This document shows, in pieces, positions 31,514-39,877 of a DNA stretch of 64,000 nucleotides. The DNA is taken from contig NZ_KQ948025.1 in NCBI RefSeq assembly GCF_001513965.1, positions 201,229 through 265,228 of the forward strand. The letters are read 5' to 3'. The DNA is from Streptomyces cellostaticus (GTDB lineage Bacteria > Actinomycetota > Actinomycetes > Streptomycetales > Streptomycetaceae). Below the pieces are notes generated by a model, which was given only the letters and a program-made list of their open reading frames with translations, made no database searches and had not been told where the DNA came from. Each line of letters opens with the position of its first letter. The first letter of the stretch is position 1. A program made the translations under genes and the position numbers.

Positions 31514-33259
31514 CTATGAGGCGCACTTCGCCTTGTCTGCCGTGGACTTCTCGACGTCCGGCGCTTTCTTCGGAGCGGTGAGGGAGACCCCCGCACCCTT
31601 GAAATCCTTGCCCAGGGTCAGCGTCATCGCCGGCAGTCCCTGGGAGTTGGTCACGCTCTTGCCCGGCTTCAGCGCGGTTCCGGGCAGTCCCATCAGGGAG
31701 GCCAGCTCGCGCGCCTGGGCGGCCTGGTCGGGCGCGTACTCCAGCGTGGTCTTGCTCAGTTCCGCCGGCGCGTTGCCGTCGTTCTCGGACTTGAGCACCC
31801 CTTCCTGGGTCTGCAGCCAGTTGAGGGTCTCCTGCGCGCTGCCCGCGTCGGCGCCGCCGTTGAGGATCCGCACCCGTACCTCGGAGGGCTGGGACTTGGT
31901 GCCCTTCAGCCGGGCCGCCGCCGCGTCCTTGGCCGCCTTCTGCTTCTTCTTCACCTCGGTGAAGGAGACGTCGTTCCTGATGGCGTCGAAGACCGGGGGG
32001 GCCGCCGCCTGGTCGACGACGACGGTCGCGTGGACCTTCTCGGCGGGGTTGTCCTGCACCGGCAGGGTGACGAAGGAGATGTTCTTCGGCGGCACCTTCT
32101 TCAGCTCCAGCGCCATGTCCTTGAGGGTGGAGACGTGGCCGATGCCGGTGTCCACGGTCAGCGCCTTGGTGGCGGCCTCCGCCAGCTTGATCAGCTTGGT
32201 GGGGTCGGTGAGGGTGTCGCTGGAGGACATCTTGCGCATCAGGGAGCCCATGAACTGCTGCTGCACCTTGATGCGGTCGAGGTCGCCCTGGTTGCCCCAG
32301 CTGTGCCGGGTGCGCACGAACGCCAGTGCCTGCTCGCCCTCGACCTTGGACGGGCCGGCGGGCAGCTTCAGATGCGACTCCTTGTCGTTCACGGCGTGCG
32401 CGAGGCAGACGTCGACGCCGCCCACGGCCGTCGTCAGCGTCTTGACCGCGTTGAAGTCCACCATCATGAAGTGGTCCGGCTCGATGCCCGTGACCGCCTT
32501 CACGGTCCGCATGGTGCACCCCGGGTCCCGGCCGTCCTGGCCGAGGCTGGTGTTGAAGCGGACGTTCTCGGTGCCGGGGATGACCTTCTCGGTGTCGTCG
32601 GCCTGCTTGGTCTCGCAGTCCGGCACGTTGACCATCAGGTCACGCGGGATGCTGAGCGCGGTCGCGTTCGTCCGGTCCTTCGCCACGTGCAGCAGGATGT
32701 TGGTGTCGGCGTGCCCGACGCTGCCCTTGTCGCCGTAGCCCTCGTTGCCCTGGCCGGTCCGCTTGTCGGTGCCGATGACCAGGATGTTGAAGGCCTCGTC
32801 CTTGCTGAAGCCCTTCTTGCCCGCGCTGCCGACGTCCGTCGTGGTGACGTTGCCCTCGAGGTGCTTGAGATAGAGGTAGCCGGCCGTGCCGACGGCGACC
32901 AGCACCAGCGCCATGCTGCCGCCGGTCCACGCCAGCACCTTCTTGGCCTTCGACTTCTTCTTCACCGGCCGCCGGTTGCGCCGCCCCGGCGGCGGCTCGG
33001 GCTCGGCACCCCGGCGCCGGCGCTGCGGCGGCACGTCCGCGCCGCGCGCCTGCCGCGTCTCGCGCGTCCGGCCCGGCGCCGCGTCGCGCCGGCCGCGTGC
33101 CGCGCCGCCGCGGTCCCCGTTCGGTCTGCGGGGGCCGGGCACCGACGACTGCGGTGCGGAAGGGCTCAGTCGCAGTTCGTATTCGCCGGTGTTCGGATTG
33201 AGTACCCACTGGTCTGCGGGGTCGATGTTGTCCGCCCGCCCACGGCCTTGCGCGTCCAC
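31514..33259 (-). CDS. LCP family cell-wall ligase 4 with LytR_C domain
   Basis: 581 residues. The N-terminal cytoplasmic region begins with a conserved-looking DPADQWVLNPNTGEYELRL and an Arg/Pro-rich stretch. A membrane helix follows (GSMALVLVAVGTAGYLYL), then the LCP domain: ILVIGTDKRTGQGNEGYGDK, HADTNILLHVA, LSIPRDLMV, VRFNTSLGQDG, TTAVGGVDVC, LAFVRTRHSWGNQGDLDRIK. A LytR_C domain (VRVRILNGGADAGSAQETL) ends in KCAS. It is separated from LCP 3 by 63 bases and may share its transcript. Confidence 0.9.
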   Translation of the reverse strand: MDAQGRGRADNIDPADQWVLNPNTGEYELRLSPSAPQSSVPGPRRPNGDRGGAARGRRDAAPGRTRETRQARGADVPPQRRRRGAEPEPPPGRRNRRPVKKKSKAKKVLAWTGGSMALVLVAVGTAGYLYLKHLEGNVTTTDVGSAGKKGFSKDEAFNILVIGTDKRTGQGNEGYGDKGSVGHADTNILLHVAKDRTNATALSIPRDLMVNVPDCETKQADDTEKVIPGTENVRFNTSLGQDGRDPGCTMRTVKAVTGIEPDHFMMVDFNAVKTLTTAVGGVDVCLAHAVNDKESHLKLPAGPSKVEGEQALAFVRTRHSWGNQGDLDRIKVQQQFMGSLMRKMSSSDTLTDPTKLIKLAEAATKALTVDTGIGHVSTLKDMALELKKVPPKNISFVTLPVQDNPAEKVHATVVVDQAAAPPVFDAIRNDVSFTEVKKKQKAAKDAAAARLKGTKSQPSEVRVRILNGGADAGSAQETLNWLQTQEGVLKSENDGNAPAELSKTTLEYAPDQAAQARELASLMGLPGTALKPGKSVTNSQGLPAMTLTLGKDFKGAGVSLTAPKKAPDVEKSTADKAKCAS

Positions 33260-33491
33260 GGTTGTCCGAATCCTCCGTCGGGGCCACGCGGCGCCTTCCC
33301 CCTCAAAGGCGCTCGGGTCTCGGTGAATCGGTGCACGACCCCAGGACGGACCTCGTGGCCGGGTGCACCGGATCGCTCACACTATCCGCCCAGTTCAGCG
33401 TCGAGCGACGCCGGTGACAAATTCCACCTGCCTACACCTGGGCAATCCCCCTCATTTTCCTGAACTGAAGTTCGCCGGCTTGGTACGTGCA

Positions 33492-34706
33492 TTACTCACA
33501 GGTGTGTTCGGCGGCCGTGTTGCCGCGGAACGTGGGGGCGGGGGAGGGGCCGTCCGTGCGGTCCTCCTCCGGGGCCTGCCCGGGGGCTTCCTGCCCGTCG
33601 CCCTGCGCCACCGCCACCGGCTGGTCCGTCCGCAGCCGCGCGAACAGCTTCTCGGCCTGCGGCTCCACGAGTTGGTCGCGATTGGCGTCGTAGACGTACG
33701 ACTCCCGCGGCACCGTCAGGAACTGCACATGTTCGGTGGGGATGTCACGCAGCCCGCGCACCAACTGGTACAAACCGCGCAGACTTGCCAGTTCCGGATC
33801 GGCGGTGAGCGAGGAGGTCGCCGCGTCCAGCACCGGATACAGCTTCACCGGGTTCAGCAGGACGTCGTTGCTCTGCACCTTGTCGACCAGCGCGCCGAGG
33901 AAGCGCTGCTGCCGCTCCATCCGCTCGGTGTCGCTGCCGTCGCCGAGCGACTTGCGGGCGCGCACGTACCCGAGCGCCTGCTCCCCGTCGAGCGTCACCT
34001 TGCCCGCGGGCAACTTCAACTTGGCGGCCTTGTCGTCGATGGGGTCCTTCAGGCACACCTGCACCCCGTCGACGGCGTCCACCATCTCCTTGAACCCGCT
34101 GAAGTCGATCACCACGTGATGGTCGATCCGGATGTCCGTCAGCTTCTCGACGGTACGGATGGTGCAGGCCGAACCGCCCACCTGGAAGGCGTGGTTGAAC
34201 ATCGCGAACACCGGCTCGCTGCGGCTGCCGTCCGCCCGCCGGCAGCCCGGGATGTCCACCATCAGGTCCCGGGGCAGCGAGACGGCGGTGGCGCTGTGCC
34301 GGTCGGCGGCCAGGTGCAGCAGGATCGTGGTGTCGGACCGCTCGCTGCCCAGGTCCCGGCCGTACTTCCCGTTGCCGTCCCCGGCCCGGGTGTCGGACCC
34401 GATCAGCAGGATGTTCTGCGCGCCCCGCACCAGCGCGGTGGGCCGCTCCCGCTCGTAGCGGGCGAGTTCGGCGGCGGCCGCGTCATCCGGGGTGATGTTG
34501 GCACTGAGCTTCGCGTACACGGCCCAGCCGCCCCCGGCCGCCGCCACGACCAGCGCGGCCACCGCCAGCGCCGTACCCCTGGCCCACCGCCGCCGACGCC
34601 GCCGCACGAGCCCGCCCCCGCCGGCCGAGGAGCCGGGCCCGGGCCCGAGGACCCGCCGAACGGTGCCGGTCACGGTGCGGGCCCCCTCATGCCGTACGAG
34701 CGTCAT
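33492..34706 (-). CDS. LCP family cell-wall ligase 5
   Basis: 404 residues. A short basic head (LVRRRRRRWARG), a membrane helix (TALAVAALVVAAAGGGWAVY), and the LCP domain: ILLIGSDTRAGDGNGKYGRD, RSDTTILLHLA, VSLPRDLMVDIPGC, AMFNHAFQVGG, VDAVDGVQVC, LGYVRARKSLGDGSDTERME. No LytR_C domain; a Glu/Pro-rich tail ends HTCE with a terminal Cys pair partner absent. In the array it is the most upstream copy on the minus strand; 232 bases without a gene separate it from LCP 4. Confidence 0.9.
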   Translation of the reverse strand: MTLVRHEGARTVTGTVRRVLGPGPGSSAGGGGLVRRRRRRWARGTALAVAALVVAAAGGGWAVYAKLSANITPDDAAAAELARYERERPTALVRGAQNILLIGSDTRAGDGNGKYGRDLGSERSDTTILLHLAADRHSATAVSLPRDLMVDIPGCRRADGSRSEPVFAMFNHAFQVGGSACTIRTVEKLTDIRIDHHVVIDFSGFKEMVDAVDGVQVCLKDPIDDKAAKLKLPAGKVTLDGEQALGYVRARKSLGDGSDTERMERQQRFLGALVDKVQSNDVLLNPVKLYPVLDAATSSLTADPELASLRGLYQLVRGLRDIPTEHVQFLTVPRESYVYDANRDQLVEPQAEKLFARLRTDQPVAVAQGDGQEAPGQAPEEDRTDGPSPAPTFRGNTAAEHTCE

Positions 34707-34787
34707 GTGCTGCTCTTACGACGATGGCGGGGGAGGAGGAGTGATGGCGCCCTGGGCTACTCCAAGTGGGGGACGGGTAGTACCGCC

Positions 34788-34837
34788 AGGGGCGCGGGGC
34801 TGTGTCGATATGCGGCTCCGCCGCGTGGGCGCGATCA
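34788..34837. repeat. Streptomyces intergenic palindromic element
   Basis: The block starting AGGGGCGCGGGGCTGTG and ending GGGCGCGATCA contains the hairpin GCGGC-TCC-GCCGC. Its ends resemble the shorter REP-like element at 38549. From memory this is a common intergenic sequence in Streptomyces. It fills the 175-base gap between LCP 5 and the TIGR03089 gene. Confidence 0.6.
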
Positions 34838-34881
34838 CCCCCCCACGCACCCGCACCGCCGTACAGCCGAGGCACCCCCTC

Positions 34882-35637
34882 TCAGCGGCGCACAGCACTC
34901 ACCCTCTCGCTCTCGATCCGCTGGGCGAGACTCTCCTCATCCAGCCGGTCGAGATTCCTGCACAACACCACGGACCCCCCGACGGCCAACGGCGCGTACA
35001 ACCCCGCGCTGAGCCCTTCCCACGTGTCGTACGACAACCCCGACAGCAGCCGAGACCCAGGCCCTGTCAGATCCAGCGACGGCGCATCGCCCAACGCCCG
35101 CTCGACCACTTCCGCCCCGCTGAACTCGGCCCCCGCCACGATCAAGGCCGGCTCCTCCGGATCAACCGGCGCGAACGGCGCGAACCGGTCCCCCTGCCCC
35201 GGCACTTCCACGGCGTAGTCGACAAACCCGGCCGGGGTCTGCGGAAACCGCCCACCCAGCGGCCGCAGGGCCAACGCCATCCGTTCACCGGTGCACGCCC
35301 GCGCCACGTCCAGCGAGTCGGGCCCGCTCACGACGACGTCGGCGGACGCCGGGTCCCCGCCCACATCCGCCACCGCGCCCACCGACGCGCACGCGAGCAG
35401 CCACACGGCCGTCTGCCAGTGCGCGGGCAGCAGCAGCGCGACCCGGTCGCCGGGGCCGGCGGACAGATCGCCCTGAAGGAGGTTCGCGGTCTTGGCCACC
35501 CAATTGGCGAAGGTGGCCACGGACAGTTCGACGCGTTCGCCCGTGGCGTCGTCGTAGAAGGTCACCAGGGGGCGGCCGGGGTCCGCGGCGAGCGCGGAAC
35601 GCAGCAGGTCGGCAGGGGTGCGATCGGTGGCGTTCAC
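34882..35637 (-). CDS. TIGR03089 family protein (acyl-CoA-synthetase-like fragment)
   Basis: 251 residues from the GTG at 35637. It resembles the N-terminal half of an AMP-binding enzyme: RPLVTFYDDATGERVELSVA, FANWVAKTANLL, VALLLPAHWQTAVWLLACAS, then SYDTWEGLSAGLYAPLAVGG. The C-terminal catalytic domain and the P-loop-like motif are missing, as in the actinobacterial TIGR03089 family. It is therefore unlikely to make acyl-AMP. Such proteins are found beside LCP/whiB-region genes; their role is unknown. It is divergent from the amidase gene. Confidence 0.85.
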   Translation of the reverse strand: MNATDRTPADLLRSALAADPGRPLVTFYDDATGERVELSVATFANWVAKTANLLQGDLSAGPGDRVALLLPAHWQTAVWLLACASVGAVADVGGDPASADVVVSGPDSLDVARACTGERMALALRPLGGRFPQTPAGFVDYAVEVPGQGDRFAPFAPVDPEEPALIVAGAEFSGAEVVERALGDAPSLDLTGPGSRLLSGLSYDTWEGLSAGLYAPLAVGGSVVLCRNLDRLDEESLAQRIESERVSAVRR

Positions 35638-35742
35638 CCGCGCAAGAGTACGCCGGGGCGCCCTCGTCCACTCCGTGACGGTGCCACCGGTTCGGCGGAA
35701 CGGCTCCCGATGGCCCGTCAGTTCACCGATGGACAGATTTGT

Positions 35743-37182
35743 ATGACTATGTCCATGATCATGAGCATGCGTGGATTCCTCACTTCCTCGATCGGTGCCA
35801 CCTCGCTCGGCGTCACCTGTGCGGCCGCCCTCGCACTCCCGTCGGTGCTGCCCGCGGCCGCCGCTTCCGTGCGAGCGGAACGGACGGCCGCCACGGGCCG
35901 GGTGGCCAAGGACGCGGTCCCGGGCAGCACCCAGTCGCTGCCCCTCGTGCCCCTCACCCGCGAGCGCGTCCTCGGCACGGCCCCCGAGCAGGGCCTGTAC
36001 CGCGTCGACGTACGGCACTTCTCGCTGGTCGGCGTGGTCTGGGACGACCCGGACACCGAGCTGAAGGGCCGGGTCCAGATCCGCAACCGGTCCGCGGCGA
36101 CGGGGCAGTGGTCCGGCTGGCAGGACGTCGAGACGCACAACGAGGACCACGGCGCCGACCCGGGCACGGCCGAGCGGGCCCCGGGCCGGGTGCACGGGGC
36201 CACCGCACCGCTGTGGGTGGACGACTCGGACGGCGTGGACGTACGGGTGCTCGCCGGCTCCGGGACGAGCGCGGCGCCCGGAGCCCCGGACCGCCGTACC
36301 GGCGACCCGACCCCGCTGCCGTCGGGGCTGCGCCTGGAACTCGTCGACCCCGGGGACGAGCCACCGGCCCAGGGCCCGCCGGCCGACGTGTCCGGCACCG
36401 CCGCCCTGACGGAGGCGACGGCCGCCGCCTACGCGGCCAACGCCGACCTCGTGCCCGCCGGCGCTCTGGAGATCCCCGAGCTGAGCCGGGAGGACACCGA
36501 GCAGGAACTGATCCGCCTCGAAGGGGGCGTTGAAGCCGAAGGGAGCGTTGCAGGGGACGCCGTGCGCGCGAAGCCCTACATCGGACCGCGCCCGCGGATC
36601 GTGACGCGCCGTGGCTGGGGCGCGGACGAGTCCCTGCGCGGAGGCGGATTCGTCTACACGAAGAAGATCAAGGCGGCCTTCGTGCACCACACGGTCTCGG
36701 GCAACAAGTACAGGTGCTCGCAGGCCGCCTCCGTCGTCCGCGGTATCTACCGCTACCACGTCAAGAGCATGGGCTGGCGGGACGTCGGCTACAACTTCCT
36801 CGTCGACAAGTGCGGAACCATCTACGAGGGCCGGGCCGGGGGCGTGGCGAAGCCGGTGAAGGGCGCCCACACCCTCGGGTTCAACAGCAACAGCATGGGC
36901 ATCGCCGTGATCGGCACCTACGGCTCGGCCAAGCCGTCCGGCGCCGCGGTGAAGGCCGTCGCCCGGCTCGCCGCGTGGAAGCTCGGGCTCTATGGGGCCA
37001 ATCCGCGCGGAAAGACATATCTGAAGTCAGGTGGTGGCAATCTGTACCCCAAGGGGAAGAACGTACGACTGAACGTGATCTCCGGCCATCGGGACGGGTT
37101 CGCCACCTCGTGCCCGGGCAAGCGGCTCTACGCCAAGCTCGGCACGGCCCGTTCCAGCGCGGCGCGCTATCAGGGGCGCTGA
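35743..37182 (+). CDS. Secreted PGRP/Amidase_2-type N-acetylmuramoyl-L-alanine amidase
   Basis: About 479 residues. Five in-frame ATGs alternate with other codons (35743, 35749, 35755, 35761, 35767) and no Shine-Dalgarno is visible, so the true start is uncertain. The signal peptide ends LPSVLPAAAA. After a beta-rich N-terminal domain (about 60-250), the amidase domain begins at RRGWGADES. Zinc-ligand candidates are the His of FVHHTVSGN and of ISGHRDGFATSCPG; the lid segment YNFLVDKCGTIYEGRAGG is typical of PGRP. It cleaves the amide bond between muramic acid and the stem peptide during wall remodelling. Confidence 0.88.
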   Translation: MTMSMIMSMRGFLTSSIGATSLGVTCAAALALPSVLPAAAASVRAERTAATGRVAKDAVPGSTQSLPLVPLTRERVLGTAPEQGLYRVDVRHFSLVGVVWDDPDTELKGRVQIRNRSAATGQWSGWQDVETHNEDHGADPGTAERAPGRVHGATAPLWVDDSDGVDVRVLAGSGTSAAPGAPDRRTGDPTPLPSGLRLELVDPGDEPPAQGPPADVSGTAALTEATAAAYAANADLVPAGALEIPELSREDTEQELIRLEGGVEAEGSVAGDAVRAKPYIGPRPRIVTRRGWGADESLRGGGFVYTKKIKAAFVHHTVSGNKYRCSQAASVVRGIYRYHVKSMGWRDVGYNFLVDKCGTIYEGRAGGVAKPVKGAHTLGFNSNSMGIAVIGTYGSAKPSGAAVKAVARLAAWKLGLYGANPRGKTYLKSGGGNLYPKGKNVRLNVISGHRDGFATSCPGKRLYAKLGTARSSAARYQGR

Positions 37183-37387
37183 GGGCAGGGATCGCGTTCA
37201 CCGCCGTCGGGGGACGGGTGGGGGAGGCTCGCGGGGCGGCGGGGGACGGCGGGGGACGGTGGGGAAAACCGGACGCCGGTCTCGCGGGACACCGCGCGGC
37301 CATCGAGGGCACCGTCGCACGGTCTGCATACACTGGCCGGCCGAAACGAGTAGTTCGACCGGTCCCGGCAGGAAGCAGAGACGACAG

Positions 37388-38470
37388 GTGACAGAAGCGA
37401 TCCTCCTGGTCGGCGGCAAAGGCACCCGCCTGCGTCCGCTCACGGTGCACACGCCCAAGCCCATGGTCCGGGCGGCCGGGGTGCCGTTCCTCACGCACCA
37501 GCTGGCGAGGGCGAGAGCGGCGGGCGTGGAGCACATCGTCCTCGCGACGAGCTACCTGGCCGAGGTCTTCGAGCCCTGCTTCGGCGACGGTGCCTCCCTC
37601 GGCCTGCACATCGAGTACGTGACGGAGGAGGAGCCCCTCGGTACCGGCGGCGCCATCCGCAACGTGGCCTCCCGCCTGCACTCCGGCCCCGACGACCCGG
37701 TACTGATCTTCAACGGCGACATCCTGACGGGCCTGGACATCAGGCGGCTCGTGCACACCCACGAGTCGACGGGCGCGGACGTCTCCCTGCACCTCACCAA
37801 GGTGACGGACCCGCGCGCGTACGGCCTGGTCCCCACCGACGAGACGGGCCGCGTCCTCGCCTTCCTGGAGAAGCCGCAGACGCCGGAGGAGATCGTCACC
37901 GACCAGATCAACGCGGGGGCGTACGTCTTCCGCCGCTCGGTCATCGACACGATCCCGGCGGGCCGCCCGGTCTCGGTGGAGCGCGAAACCTTCCCGGACC
38001 TCCTCTCCGCCGGGGCCCATCTCCAGGGCATGGTCGACTCGACGTACTGGCTGGACCTGGGCACCCCCGCGGCCTTCGTCCGCGGCTCCGCCGACCTGGT
38101 GCTCGGCCGCGCCCCCTCCCCGGCCGTCCCGGGCCGCTGCGGTGACCGCCTGATCCTGCCGACGGCCAGTGTCGCGCCGGACGCGAAGCTGACGGGCGGC
38201 ACGGTGGTCGGCGAGGGCGCGTTCGTCGCCGAGGGGGCGCGGGTCTTCGGCTCGACGATCCTGCCCGGCGCGGTCATCGAGCCCGGCGCCGTCATCACGG
38301 ACTCCCTCATCGGCACCCGCGCCCGCGTCGGCGAACGCTCCGTCCTCACGGGCACGGTGATCGGCGACGGTGCGGTGGTCGGTCCCGACAACGAACTGCG
38401 CGAAGGCGCACGCGTGTGGTGCGACGCCCGCATCCCGGCGGGTGCGGTCCGCTTCTCTTCCGACCGGTAG
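37388..38470 (+). CDS. Sugar-nucleotide transferase (mannose-1-phosphate guanylyltransferase-like)
   Basis: 360 residues from the GTG at 37388. The nucleotidyltransferase P-loop is AILLVGGKGTRLRPLT, followed by KPMVRAAG, TEEEPLGTGGAIRN, the metal site IFNGDILTG and FLEKPQTPEEI. The C-terminal quarter is a left-handed beta-helix with hexapeptide repeats (GEGAFVAEGARVFGSTILPG...). This layout fits GDP-mannose (ManC-like) or related enzymes. With manB and manA in the same window, GDP-mannose supply for wall glycans is the most likely role, but base specificity cannot be read from the sequence. Confidence 0.85.
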   Translation: MTEAILLVGGKGTRLRPLTVHTPKPMVRAAGVPFLTHQLARARAAGVEHIVLATSYLAEVFEPCFGDGASLGLHIEYVTEEEPLGTGGAIRNVASRLHSGPDDPVLIFNGDILTGLDIRRLVHTHESTGADVSLHLTKVTDPRAYGLVPTDETGRVLAFLEKPQTPEEIVTDQINAGAYVFRRSVIDTIPAGRPVSVERETFPDLLSAGAHLQGMVDSTYWLDLGTPAAFVRGSADLVLGRAPSPAVPGRCGDRLILPTASVAPDAKLTGGTVVGEGAFVAEGARVFGSTILPGAVIEPGAVITDSLIGTRARVGERSVLTGTVIGDGAVVGPDNELREGARVWCDARIPAGAVRFSSDR

Positions 38471-38498
38471 TCGTGCGGCTGGGGTGGGGTGCTGTCCT

Positions 38499-38515
38499 CG
38501 GGGGCTGCGCCCCCG
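38499..38515 (+). terminator. Short GC hairpin after the nucleotidyltransferase gene
   Basis: A perfect seven-base-pair stem (CGGGGGC, 38499-38505 with 38509-38515) with a three-base loop lies 29 bases after the stop codon. Confidence 0.6.
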
Positions 38516-38548
38516 CCCCCCGGGGCCGTCCCTCGGCCGCGGGTCCGC

Positions 38549-38579
38549 GGGGGCTGGTCGCGCAGTTCCCCGCGCCCCT
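38549..38579. repeat. Streptomyces REP-like element
   Basis: GGGGCTGGTCGCGCAGTTCC followed by CCGCGCCCC. A degenerate inverted copy is at 3802-3829. Only base matches within the window are used here; abundance in other Streptomyces is from memory. Confidence 0.6.
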
Positions 38580-38648
38580 TTGGGGCGCGCTCAGCTGAGG
38601 GCAGTCGTGCCGCTGGGGCGGCGCCCACCCCGCAGCGGTCGTCGTAGC

Positions 38649-38779
38649 TGCGGGCAGTCGTGCCTCCCCCAGTGCCTTAAGGGCCTGGGGGACCCCCAGG
38701 GCGGCACGGGTGGGCGCAGCGGCACCCCGCAAGCGCGGGCAAGTGATACCCGCCCCACCCCCACCCCCGGCCGCCGCAC
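38649..38779. repeat. Dispersed ~125-bp intergenic repeat, copy 1
   Basis: It matches 49025-49147 along most of its length, beginning TGCGGGCAGTCGTGCCTCCC and including CCTGGGGG-A-CCCCCAGG, a perfect hairpin, then GCACGGGTGGGCGCAGCGGC. It lies between convergent genes. Confidence 0.85.
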
Positions 38780-38787
38780 AGCGCACC

Positions 38788-39798
38788 TCACAGCAACCCG
38801 ATGTCCACCCGAGGCATCTTCGGTGCCCTCCGCGCAGGCACGTTCCCGCTCAGCAGGATCAACCGAGCCGCCCGATGCCGCTGCCCCGCGTACGGCTCCA
38901 GCAAGCGCAGCATCTCCGCATCGTCCGCATGACGATCCCCGGCCAGCGCCCACCCCACGATCCCGGGCAGATGCAGGTCCCCGACCGTCACCGCGTCCGC
39001 CGCCCCATGGCTGCGCTGCACCACCTCCGCCGACGTCCACGGCCCGATCCCCGGCACGACCTCCAACCGCGCCTGAGCCTCGACCGCCGGCATCCCCACC
39101 GCCTGCTCCAGCCGCGCAGCAACCCGCACGGCCCGCAGAATCGTCGAGGCCCGCTTGTCGTCGACCCCGGCCCGATGCCACTCCCAGGAGGGAATCAGCG
39201 CCCAGGTCCGCGGCGCGGGCATCACCCACATCGACCGCTCGCCCACCCCCGCGGGTCCCGGCGCCGGCTCCCCGAACCTCCGCACCAGCAGCCGCCACGC
39301 CCGGTACGCCTCGTCGGTCGTGACCTTCTGCTCCAGCACCGACGGGATCAACGACTCCAGCACCAGCCCGGTCCGGGTCAGCCTGAGCCCCGGCCTCCGG
39401 TGCCGCGCCAGCGCCACCACCCGGTGCCGGGGCACGAACGCGTCCGGCTCATCGGCGCCGCCGAGCAGCTCCGGCACCTGCTCCAGCAGCCACTCGGCCC
39501 CGGGCCCCCACGCCTGTGCGCACAGCTCACCGCCGGACCCGTACACCCGCAGCGTCCCGGGCCCGGCGGGCGTCCGGGCGGCCCGCCACACCGAACCGTC
39601 GCGCGTCGCCCGGAACGTCGGGTCCGCGGGCCCGCGCCGCAGCGGACCCAGCACCAGCCCGAGGTCGAGCGGCCCGTCCGGCACCCACCGCCGGACCCGG
39701 GCCGGAGCGGCGGCCTGTCGCGGCACCCCGGCGGGCACGGCGACCTCGCCACCGCGCACGGTCGTACGCGTGGGCCGAGGAGCGAAACGTCCTGCCAC
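38788..39798 (-). CDS. AlkA-like DNA glycosylase (HhH-GPD family)
   Basis: 336 residues from a GTG. The HhH-GPD core is visible: SVLEQKVTTDEAYRAWRLLV, the helix-hairpin-helix LEVVPGIGPWTSAEVVQRS, and the catalytic Asp region ADAVTVGDLHLPGIVGWAL. The N-terminal 150 residues resemble the AlkA_N beta domain found in 3-methyladenine glycosylases. It removes alkylated bases to start base excision repair. It is a single gene; the REP-rich stretch separates it from the convergent nucleotidyltransferase. Confidence 0.88.
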   Translation of the reverse strand: MAGRFAPRPTRTTVRGGEVAVPAGVPRQAAAPARVRRWVPDGPLDLGLVLGPLRRGPADPTFRATRDGSVWRAARTPAGPGTLRVYGSGGELCAQAWGPGAEWLLEQVPELLGGADEPDAFVPRHRVVALARHRRPGLRLTRTGLVLESLIPSVLEQKVTTDEAYRAWRLLVRRFGEPAPGPAGVGERSMWVMPAPRTWALIPSWEWHRAGVDDKRASTILRAVRVAARLEQAVGMPAVEAQARLEVVPGIGPWTSAEVVQRSHGAADAVTVGDLHLPGIVGWALAGDRHADDAEMLRLLEPYAGQRHRAARLILLSGNVPARRAPKMPRVDIGLL

Positions 39799-39877
39799 GA
39801 GATGAGGTCCTAGGGGTGCCGGTGCTGCGGGGGCTGTCCTATGAGACTAGGCGAGACCTGACGGCCCTACGGGACAC

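Larger units (their letters stand above)
38471..38787. other. Intergenic repeat-rich stretch between convergent genes
   Basis: These 317 bases hold no supported gene. They contain a hairpin at 38499-38515, a REP-like element at 38549-38579 and one copy of a longer dispersed repeat at 38649-38779. Confidence 0.7.

Noticed and set aside
38590..38780. CRISPR array in the repeat-rich stretch
   Set aside because: Repeats are not evenly spaced and there are no spacers; they are hairpin-type intergenic elements.
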